Source of the DNA: Candidatus Electrothrix marina
GTDB lineage: Bacteria; Desulfobacterota; Desulfobulbia; Desulfobulbales; Desulfobulbaceae
Assembly (NCBI GenBank): GCA_004028495.1
Contig: MTKS01000017.1
Location: forward strand, 1-15,452
Direction of reading: 5' to 3'
DNA: 15,452 nucleotides
Each line of letters opens with the position of its first letter. The stretch's first letter is position 1. Both the position numbers and the translations under genes were made by a program. The notes below the pieces were generated by a model, which had not been told where the DNA came from, made no database searches, and worked only from the letters and a program-made list of their open reading frames with translations. Below are positions 6,347-13,151 of this stretch, one piece after another.

Positions 6347-7495
6347 ATGGATTCTCAAATTAAGGTGTTTTTTGCCGGACAGATTCAGGAAGGGTGCGAT
6401 CCGCAGCAGGTACGGCAGAACTTGGCTAAGCTGCATCAGGTATCTCTTGAAAAAATAGAGGCCCTTTTCTCCGGAAAACGCAGGGTGGTGAAAATCGTCA
6501 ATGACTATGCGGCAGCTCAAAAGATTCAGCAGGTCTACACCGATGCCGGAGCGGTCTGCACCATTGAACCGCCGCCTCCGGAGGAAAATGATTCTGTAAC
6601 CGTTGCAGAGGAATCCCTGGAAACAGAACCTGAGCGGAAAGGGAGTGAGCAGGAACAGACCGGTGCAGACGCCCTTGCCCCAAACCTCTTTGTCTCGGAT
6701 TTCCTTGAAACTCCGGAAGTCAAGTTTGAGGTTCTCACCTATCGCTCTCTTGCCGGCAGTGATAATTTGGCTGTTGCGAATATGATTCATAAGGCGCAAC
6801 ACAGTGGGGTTCGCCTGAAACAGGTCAGGATCACCCTGCACAACAGCGAGGTGATACTGGAAGCAGGGGCCCTTCATTTTCAGCAGGGAAATATTACCAT
6901 CGAGAGTAAAATCGGCGGTGTCGGAGGATTTTTTAAGAAGGCCGTCTCCAAGAAGCTGACAGATGAGTCCGCCTTTAAACCCACCTACAGGGGGAGCGGC
7001 GAGATCTACCTTGAGCCGGGATTCGGGCACTTCATTCTGCTTCCTCTTGAAGATGAAGAGATCGTTGCGGATAAGGGTATGTTTCTCGCCTGCCAGAGTT
7101 CGGTGGAGGTGGGCGTTGCCACCCAGAAAGGGCTTGCGACCGGTTTGCTCGGCGGGGAAGGGTTCTTCCAGACCAAGTTGTCCGGCAAAGGCATTTGCGT
7201 CCTGCAATCGCCGGTTCCTGTGAAAGAAATTATTAAAGTTTCACTTAACGACGATACTCTTCAGGTTGACGGCAATTTCGCCCTGCTTCGCAAAGGAAAT
7301 GTGGAGTTCACGGTCAAAGGCGCAACCAAGTCGCTGATCGGGTCCATGACCAGCGGCGAGGGCCTGTTGCAGACCTTTCACGGTACAGGAGAAGTCTGGC
7401 TTGCTCCTACCCAGTCGGTGTATGAGCAACTGGCGTTGAGCGGCATCGGCGGCATGGCCGGGAGTGAAAAGGGATCAGGAACCCGGACCAAGTAG
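6347..7495 (+). CDS. AIM24 (TIGR00266/DUF124) family protein with an extra N-terminal domain
   Basis: The 382-residue protein has three parts. Residues 1-75 form a small alpha/beta domain (VFFAGQIQEGCDPQQV, NLAKLHQVSLEKIEALFSG, YTDAGAVCTIE), a module seen at the N-terminus of various bacterial proteins and of unknown function. Residues 76-125 are an acidic, Pro/Glu-rich linker. Residues about 126-368 are an AIM24-type beta-rich fold with repeating Gly-rich turns and three G[ST]GE/GKG-type strands: GSGEIYLEP (216-224), LSGKGICVLQSP (278-289) and GTGEVWLAP (346-354). Bacterial AIM24 proteins have no settled function; the eukaryotic relative is mitochondrial. There is no signal peptide or membrane helix, so it is probably cytoplasmic. 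The start is an ATG with GAGGG nine bases upstream. It follows the terminator at 6251-6285 and converges on ampG, so it is probably monocistronic. Confidence 0.85.
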   Translation: MDSQIKVFFAGQIQEGCDPQQVRQNLAKLHQVSLEKIEALFSGKRRVVKIVNDYAAAQKIQQVYTDAGAVCTIEPPPPEENDSVTVAEESLETEPERKGSEQEQTGADALAPNLFVSDFLETPEVKFEVLTYRSLAGSDNLAVANMIHKAQHSGVRLKQVRITLHNSEVILEAGALHFQQGNITIESKIGGVGGFFKKAVSKKLTDESAFKPTYRGSGEIYLEPGFGHFILLPLEDEEIVADKGMFLACQSSVEVGVATQKGLATGLLGGEGFFQTKLSGKGICVLQSPVPVKEIIKVSLNDDTLQVDGNFALLRKGNVEFTVKGATKSLIGSMTSGEGLLQTFHGTGEVWLAPTQSVYEQLALSGIGGMAGSEKGSGTRTK

Positions 7496-7542
7496 GCTCA
7501 AGGTGTGTATTTTATTGCCCTGTGCGGCATGGTTGCATTCGC

Positions 7543-9138
7543 TCAACGCAACCGCCTCCCGGCCAGCCAGATCAGGGCCAATACGGGCAGTCCCATCAGG
7601 GCGGTGACCAGGAAGAACTGATGATATCCCCAGTTTGTGACCATAGTACCTGAGTAGCCGCCGATCAGTTTGGGCAGAAGGGTCATCAGAGAGCTGAAGA
7701 TGGCATATTGCACAGCAGTGAAGGAGACATTGGTCAGGCTGGCCAGAAAGGCGACAAAGGCAGTGGTGGCGATGCCGCCGCTGAGGTTATCGGCGGAGAT
7801 AACCAGATAGAGCAGAGAGACATTATTGCCCGCATCCGCCAGCAGCATAAAGAGCAGATTGGTGGCACTGGAGAGCAGGGCTCCGATGAAGAGGATGCGC
7901 ATCACCCCGTAGCGGACAGTCAGGGTGCCGCCGAGAAAACCGCCCAGCAGAGTCATAAACAGGCCGAATGTCTTGATCACGCCGGCGATGGTCTGCTTGG
8001 AAAAGCCCATGTCCTGGTAAAAGACATTAGCAACCACTCCCAGAATAATGTCCGAGATCCGATAGAATCCCACCAGTGTCAGGAGGAGCAGGGCTGTACG
8101 CAGACCGTAGCGGCTGAAGAAATCAAGCACCGGGTTGATATAGGTCTGGCTGACCATGCTGCCGTCCACCAGGTTTCGGCGCATGAGAAAAAAGGCGGTG
8201 AACAGGGCGCAGAGCAGGGCTGCCAGCAGGCGGGCTGCTTCTGCCAGAAAGGAAATCAGCGGGCCGGGGGACTCGGGGATCGTTGCGGTCAGTCCCCGGG
8301 CCATGCCGTTAAGCAGGTTGACCATATTACCGGTCAGGAAAAAGACCGCGATAAAGGTGCCTGCCGTGCAGACAAAGAGGAAGAGAAAACGGAGATAATA
8401 GCCGGCCGGGTAATCGTAATTTTTTGTACTGGAGAGCGGTTCCGGGATCAGCAGGGTGGTGGCCACCCCGATGAGCATGACCCCGGCCATACAAAAATAG
8501 CTGTACTGCCAGGCTGCGTAGCTGTAGACATCTTTACTGGTGCCGAACCAGGAGGCCAGATACAGGGCTCCGGCTCCGGCGACCAGCATTCCCACCCGAT
8601 ATCCGGCAATATAGGTCGAAGACAAGAGTGCCTGCATATTTTCTTCTGCGCATTCGATGCGGTAGGCGTCAATGACGATGTCCTGGGTGGCTGAGGAAAA
8701 ACCGAGCATAACCGCAGCCAGGGCCATGCTGACCAGATTTTGTTGTCCGGCAGCGGGATCGGTCAGGGCCATAAAGCAGATGGTCGTGATGACCGCAGCT
8801 TGGGCCAGCAGCAGCCAGCCCCTTCTTCTTCCCAGTTTTCTGGTGAGAAAGGGCAAGGGGAGGGTGTCAACCAGCGGTGCCCAGACAAATTTAAAGGAAT
8901 ACCCCAGGGCGGCCCAGCTGAAAAAGGTAACAGCGGAACGACTTACCCCGGCCTCCCGTAACCAGAGAGAGAGGCTGGAGAAGATCAGCAGGATGGGGAT
9001 CCCGGCAGAGAAACCGAAAAAGAGCATGGTTACCACTCTGGGGTGGGTCCAGGCCCGCATGGTCTGTTGCCAATTCTTCGGGCCTTCTTTGTGCGAAGGA
9101 GCCGGGTCGCTATTTTGTCGGCTGGTTAGGTTGTCCAT
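7543..9138 (-). CDS. ampG: AmpG-family muropeptide permease (MFS transporter)
   Basis: AmpG is an inner-membrane major facilitator protein that imports anhydromuropeptides (GlcNAc-anhydroMurNAc peptides) for peptidoglycan recycling; in some bacteria this also feeds beta-lactamase induction. The 531 residues contain many hydrophobic helices and several stretches close to E. coli AmpG: SAGIPILL (44-51), KFVWAPLVD (83-91), GRRRGWLLLAQ (103-113), SATQDIVIDAYR (149-160) and GYRVGMLVAG (179-188), with NLSGGIATTAFVAFL in the C-terminal half. It is longer than E. coli AmpG (491), partly through a polar N-terminal stretch of about 26 residues. Neither the ATG at 9138 nor the in-frame ATG at 9060, which matches the usual family start, has a good Shine-Dalgarno, so the start is uncertain. 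It lies 38 bases downstream of the deaminase gene on the same strand, so the two probably share a transcript. Confidence 0.93.
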   Translation of the reverse strand: MDNLTSRQNSDPAPSHKEGPKNWQQTMRAWTHPRVVTMLFFGFSAGIPILLIFSSLSLWLREAGVSRSAVTFFSWAALGYSFKFVWAPLVDTLPLPFLTRKLGRRRGWLLLAQAAVITTICFMALTDPAAGQQNLVSMALAAVMLGFSSATQDIVIDAYRIECAEENMQALLSSTYIAGYRVGMLVAGAGALYLASWFGTSKDVYSYAAWQYSYFCMAGVMLIGVATTLLIPEPLSSTKNYDYPAGYYLRFLFLFVCTAGTFIAVFFLTGNMVNLLNGMARGLTATIPESPGPLISFLAEAARLLAALLCALFTAFFLMRRNLVDGSMVSQTYINPVLDFFSRYGLRTALLLLTLVGFYRISDIILGVVANVFYQDMGFSKQTIAGVIKTFGLFMTLLGGFLGGTLTVRYGVMRILFIGALLSSATNLLFMLLADAGNNVSLLYLVISADNLSGGIATTAFVAFLASLTNVSFTAVQYAIFSSLMTLLPKLIGGYSGTMVTNWGYHQFFLVTALMGLPVLALIWLAGRRLR

Positions 9139-9176
9139 CAGCTTGTCTGTTATTTTTATTGAAAGATGAGTGTAGG

Positions 9177-9770
9177 CTATGCTGCTGCGCAGGCGGATTC
9201 CGTTTCTGCTCTGTATTGCAGTTCTGGTGCCGGAATCGGTTCATTGCGTTCATTGTTGTACTGGGCCAGGGTATAGTCGGCAAGCAGGCTGTCCTGCCAA
9301 TAGGAAGCCTGTTCAAAGAACTGCCCGAACAGGCTCAGGCTTTCCCGGCGAAGGACATCCGGGACCAGCTCCGCATGCATGTCCTGATACAGGGGCGCAA
9401 GCTGTTGCAGCGGCAGGTTGGTGCCCCCGCCCATCACATCCTCATAGGCCCAGACAAAGCGGCGGACTCCGGAAAGGAGCAGGGTGGTATAACACATCAG
9501 GCAGGGTTCCATGGTGGAGTAGACCGTAAGGTCTCGGCAGTCAAGGCGGGGCTGTTCAGCGAGCAGAGCACGCAGCGTCACCATCTCGGCATGGTCGATT
9601 TCATTGCTTCCGGCCCCTTCGCTGTTTCGGCGACGACCGCTTCGGATAATTTCATTGTCCTGAACCAGCACGCATCCCACCGGAAATTCTCCGTCCTCCA
9701 GGGCTGTTCGGGCCTCGGTCAGGGCATGCTGCATAAACTGTTCATCCTGTTGAAGTGTATTGTGTTGCAT
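9177..9770 (-). CDS. Nucleoside deaminase of the TadA/cytidine deaminase superfamily
   Basis: A zinc-dependent deaminase of 197 residues. Visible motifs are the catalytic HAE (H60, E62 in DHAEMV) and the second zinc site EPCLMC (C90, C93), preceded by FPVGCVLVQDNEII (29-42), which gives the usual substrate-pocket strand. These residues predict hydrolytic deamination of a base. The fold and motif spacing are TadA-like, but the segment after the second zinc motif (YEDVMGGGTNLP, 109-120) differs from the GAAGS region of tRNA adenosine deaminase TadA. The protein also has about 40 extra C-terminal residues (155-197). The substrate (tRNA A34, a free nucleoside or a free base) is therefore open. 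It sits upstream of ampG on the minus strand, and about 98 bases separate it from the zinc-ribbon gene. The start at 9770 has only a weak purine-rich site. Confidence 0.85.
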   Translation of the reverse strand: MQHNTLQQDEQFMQHALTEARTALEDGEFPVGCVLVQDNEIIRSGRRRNSEGAGSNEIDHAEMVTLRALLAEQPRLDCRDLTVYSTMEPCLMCYTTLLLSGVRRFVWAYEDVMGGGTNLPLQQLAPLYQDMHAELVPDVLRRESLSLFGQFFEQASYWQDSLLADYTLAQYNNERNEPIPAPELQYRAETESACAAA

Positions 9771-9868
9771 AGTTTTTATTCTTTTTTATGAATAGGGAAT
9801 ATTATCGGTCGTCTTGTGACGAACAGAGCAGGCTGGTACTGTGATTTCTTCACCTGACTTGTTGGTCG

Positions 9869-11122
9869 TCAGAGGGCTCTGCCGAAATGGAGCACAGACT
9901 TGGCAATCACTGTTCCGCCCGGTGTCTGCACCCAGTCATGATGGCGGTCCTTAAAAGGGAGAAACACCAGGGATGACGAAATAATCTTCGGTTGCAGATA
10001 AGGGAGGTGCGGATAAACCTTCCGCTTGTTTGTCGCCGAGTCGGCCAGGACGAGTTTCAGGGATTGTTTTGCCTCGCTTAACGGCAGGGTGACCGGGTAC
10101 ATATCGGGCACAATCCGCATCTCCTTTTCCTGCTGTTCCCGAGTCAACCGCCATTGACTGACCGTGGCCTGTTTTGCGGTGCGGAGGAAGATTTTCGGGC
10201 GCAGCTTAAAGGCCGGTATCCAGAACTGCATGACCTGCTTTTCCCATTCCTTGCGCGGGACCAAGGGCTGATTCGTTCGGCGGATAAAGTCGGCAAAACT
10301 CTGAATTTCGACAGCGGGAAGATTGACGTTTATTCTCCAAAAAGGCAGATAGAGGGCTGTATCAGCCGGACCGGGAAACATGGTGCAGGGGATATGGGAA
10401 AGTTTTTTCGTCCCAATCCTCCAGGCCGTGTTGCAGTTTGAACAGGTCAAGACTAGGCAGTCACCTTCCCCGTCCAGATTCCAGCCGCAACGAGGACAGA
10501 GGGTGGCGAGAAATTTCATCTGCCAGTTAGGTTGGAACGGAGTGCTTTTTAAGGCCTGAACAGCTGATGCATCGGCGTGGGCCAGAGATTCGCCCAGGAC
10601 GGCATCAAAGAGTCCGTCCTCGCGGGGCAGGAGGGGGAGGTAAATATAACTGAGGGTTTCACCGATATAGGCACGGTGGTACAGGGGGGCGTCCCCCTTT
10701 CGGGATAAGGACTGAATCCGGGCTGCTTTTTCCAGGATCTTTTGGATATTCACTGCCAGAGGGAGAAAATGGCCCTTTGTTTCGTTATGGACGCGAACCA
10801 GTTTCATCGCCTGGGGGCGAAGTCCGAGGGAAGGGGGAAGACCCGGCTGAGGACAGCCGTCCTGGGTGGTATCCAGCACCTTGTAGGAAATACCGGACTC
10901 GCTCACCGTAAAAATATTTCCCTTAAAACGGAGATAGGGGGCGTACAGAATCCGGTCCTGTTTTTCCGGTGTGACCCTGTTGGGTAAGGCATATCGGAAG
11001 GCCCCGGAACTCCGGAGGAAATTCTTTACTCCGCAATAGGGGCAGATCAGCAGACGATCCTCAACCGACAGGGTGACAGATCCGCCGCACTGGGGACAGG
11101 GCTGCTCAACTTGAATATTCAT
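9869..11122 (-). CDS. Uncharacterised protein with two zinc ribbons and repeated Y/F-x-P motifs
   Basis: I do not recognise a named family with certainty. The 417-residue soluble protein has two treble-clef or rubredoxin-like zinc ribbons: CPQCGG...CPYC (C9, C12, C27, C30) at the N-terminus and CPRCGW...CSNC (C209, C212, C227, C230) at mid-length. Between and after them a short motif recurs: ILYAPYLRFKG (59-69), IYLPLLP (160-166), LYLPFWRINV (257-266), FWIPAFKLRP (300-309) and LVFLPF (385-390). This suggests two halves, each a zinc ribbon followed by beta-rich repeats. No signal peptide or membrane helix is visible. Its ATG overlaps the stop codon of the upstream hybrid kinase (TAATG), which implies translational coupling and a linked role. 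Zinc ribbons can bind nucleic acid or protein or serve a structural purpose; which applies here is not known. Confidence 0.85.
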   Translation of the reverse strand: MNIQVEQPCPQCGGSVTLSVEDRLLICPYCGVKNFLRSSGAFRYALPNRVTPEKQDRILYAPYLRFKGNIFTVSESGISYKVLDTTQDGCPQPGLPPSLGLRPQAMKLVRVHNETKGHFLPLAVNIQKILEKAARIQSLSRKGDAPLYHRAYIGETLSYIYLPLLPREDGLFDAVLGESLAHADASAVQALKSTPFQPNWQMKFLATLCPRCGWNLDGEGDCLVLTCSNCNTAWRIGTKKLSHIPCTMFPGPADTALYLPFWRINVNLPAVEIQSFADFIRRTNQPLVPRKEWEKQVMQFWIPAFKLRPKIFLRTAKQATVSQWRLTREQQEKEMRIVPDMYPVTLPLSEAKQSLKLVLADSATNKRKVYPHLPYLQPKIISSSLVFLPFKDRHHDWVQTPGGTVIAKSVLHFGRAL

Positions 11123-13119
11123 TACCTGCGTTGTGGATTGTCATCCAGCACCCTCCGGACGGTCTTTGCCAGTTCTTTCCGGCTTATCGGTTTCATAAGA
11201 AACCCGCGCATTCCTGATGCCTTTGCCTGATCTCCATTCACCAGCTTGCTGAAACCTGTGCAGAGAATAATGGAGGCATTCGGCCTGAGGGCAAGATATT
11301 TGTCTGCCAGGTCAAGTCCGGTCATGTCGGGCATGGTCATGTCGGTGATAATAAGATCAAAGAAATCAGGCTGGTCCCGGAGCAGTTGCCAAGCATCTTT
11401 GCTGCTTGTCAACGTAGTAACCCTGTAGCCGAGATCCTCCAGGATTTTTTGCCCCATCGCCACAATCACCTCTTCATCATCCAATAACAAAATTTTTTCA
11501 TTTCCGACAGGTAAAGGTTCCTGTTTCGTTGAGCAGGATTCTGCGGGGGATGACTCAACGTAAGGCAGATAAACATGAAAAACACTTCCTGCACCGGGAC
11601 TGCTGTACACGGAAATATGACCGCCGTAGCCAAGCACGATACCTTGAGCTATTGCCAGACCTAAGCCCGTACCCTGTCCTTGTCCTTTTGTTGTGAAGTA
11701 CGGATCAAAGATCCGATCCAATATTTTCTTCTCCATGCCGTAACCGGTATCGCTCACCTCAAGCCTCAAATATCGGCCGGGAGGCAGGAGCATCGCTAAA
11801 AAAAATTCACCGTTCTTTTCAACGTTGATCACACGTAAAGAAACCCCCAGGATTCCGCCTGTCTCCTGCATGGCATGATAGGCATTGGTGCAGAGGTTCA
11901 TTATGATCTGATGGATTTTTGTCGGGTCGGCATGAACCACACCGGATGTCGCCTGAATATCCTGTCGGATTTCAATGGTCGTCGGAATGGATGCCCGGAG
12001 CAGCTTCAATGCCTCCTTGACAATCAGATGAATTTGCAACGGTCGGCGTTCATGTTCACCCTGTCGACTGATGGAGAGAATCTGCTGCACCAGTTCCTTG
12101 GCCCGATTTCCGGCATCAATGATAGCCTGCTGTTCCCGCCAGAGCTCACTCCCGATTGATAATTTCTGCTGAACCAATTCCGCATAACCGAGAATAGGGG
12201 AAAGAATGTTGTTGAAATCATGCGCTATGCCGCCTGCCAGTGTTCCGATGGCTTCCAGACGCTGGGTCTGAAAAAGCTGGTGCTCAAGTTTCTTTTTTTC
12301 CTTTTCCTCTTTTTTCCGTTCGGTAATATTTCTGATAATTGCCCGTTCAAAGATCACTCTGCCTCCCTCGATCTGGGGAAAAGCATTGAGTTCCACGTTG
12401 ATCAGTTCACCGGCCTGCGCAACAAAAACTGTTTCATAGTTTCTGACCGTTTCTCCGGAAAATACCCGTCGGAGGACAGCGGCTGTCTTTTCACGTTCAT
12501 CCGGATGCACGATATCAAGCAGAGGCATACCGATATACTCTTCTTCGGAGTACCCCAAAGTCTGCAGCTCGGCAAGATTGGCATCAATGATTTTTCCGTC
12601 CAGCCCCACGATATGTACCATATCCAGGGCATCATTAAACAGACTTCTGTATCTGACTTCATTTTTTCGTACGGTTTCATAGGCATTCTGCAATTCAACT
12701 GTACGCTCGGCAACTATTTCCTCCAAATTTTTCTGCATCCGCCGCAACTGCAAATGATTTTTTACCCGCGCCAATACTTCTTCGCGCTGGATCGGCTTGG
12801 AGATGAAATCCACACCGCCGACTTCGAATCCCCTGACTCTGTCATGCAGCTCCTGTAATGCACTGACAAAGATAACAGGAACCTCGGCGGTACGCTTATC
12901 CTGCTTCAGCCTCCGGCAGAGTTCATATCCGTCAATGCCCGGCATCTTGACATCAAGCAGGAACAAATCAGGGGGCGCGGCAAGTGCTGAATCAAGTGCC
13001 AGACCCGGTTCCTGTGTCGGGCGGACCTTGTACCCTTCCGAGGAAAGCATATCCGTCAGCAGACGCAGATTTTCCAGGGTATCATCAACGACCATAATTT
13101 CCCCGCTGTTATCAACCAT
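11122..13119 (-). CDS. Hybrid histidine kinase, REC-PAS-HisKA-HATPase-REC
   Basis: A cytoplasmic hybrid sensor kinase of 665 residues from the chosen start; no membrane helix is visible. Domains in order: receiver (about 5-122; acidic pair D12-D13, phospho-acceptor D56 in LLDVKMPG, K108), a helical coil (about 122-150), PAS (about 155-272; SLFNDALDMVHIVGLDG), HisKA (GGIAHDFNN with phospho-accepting H300), HATPase (N-box NLCTNA, DTGYG at 457-461, TGLGL at 484-488), and a second receiver (D593 in IITDMTMP, K643). The start at 13119 is chosen because AAAGGA lies seven bases upstream; an in-frame ATG at 13140 would add seven residues with only a weak site. It follows the membrane-anchored hybrid kinase by 11 to 32 bases, and its stop overlaps the zinc-ribbon start. 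The N-terminal receiver suggests it takes phosphate from another kinase, possibly the upstream one. There is no HTH or enzymatic output domain. Confidence 0.92.
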   Translation of the reverse strand: MVDNSGEIMVVDDTLENLRLLTDMLSSEGYKVRPTQEPGLALDSALAAPPDLFLLDVKMPGIDGYELCRRLKQDKRTAEVPVIFVSALQELHDRVRGFEVGGVDFISKPIQREEVLARVKNHLQLRRMQKNLEEIVAERTVELQNAYETVRKNEVRYRSLFNDALDMVHIVGLDGKIIDANLAELQTLGYSEEEYIGMPLLDIVHPDEREKTAAVLRRVFSGETVRNYETVFVAQAGELINVELNAFPQIEGGRVIFERAIIRNITERKKEEKEKKKLEHQLFQTQRLEAIGTLAGGIAHDFNNILSPILGYAELVQQKLSIGSELWREQQAIIDAGNRAKELVQQILSISRQGEHERRPLQIHLIVKEALKLLRASIPTTIEIRQDIQATSGVVHADPTKIHQIIMNLCTNAYHAMQETGGILGVSLRVINVEKNGEFFLAMLLPPGRYLRLEVSDTGYGMEKKILDRIFDPYFTTKGQGQGTGLGLAIAQGIVLGYGGHISVYSSPGAGSVFHVYLPYVESSPAESCSTKQEPLPVGNEKILLLDDEEVIVAMGQKILEDLGYRVTTLTSSKDAWQLLRDQPDFFDLIITDMTMPDMTGLDLADKYLALRPNASIILCTGFSKLVNGDQAKASGMRGFLMKPISRKELAKTVRRVLDDNPQRR

Positions 13120-13126
13120 TATCCTA

Positions 13127-13132
13127 TCCTTT
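13127..13132 (-). promoter_or_regulatory. Ribosome binding site supporting the internal kinase start
   Basis: On the minus strand AAAGGA lies seven bases before the ATG at 13117-13119. The alternative ATG at 13138-13140 is preceded only by a weaker GCAGG. This favours a protein starting MVDNSGEIMVVDD. Confidence 0.5.
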
Positions 13133-13151
13133 GCAGACATCGGAAGCCTGC

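Noticed and set aside
7531..7553. Inverted repeat GGTTGC/GCAACC between the convergent genes
   Set aside because: It overlaps the ampG stop region, has an 11-base loop and lacks T-runs, so a terminator call is not supported.
7708..8694. A 328-residue plus-strand open frame inside ampG
   Set aside because: It lies antisense to a well-recognised transporter, is extremely rich in Gln, Gly and His, and has no domain signs; it is a shadow of the ampG codons.
9809..9822. Small hairpin TCGTC/GACGA between the zinc-ribbon gene and the deaminase
   Set aside because: The stem is only five pairs and no T-run follows on the minus strand, so it does not qualify as a terminator.
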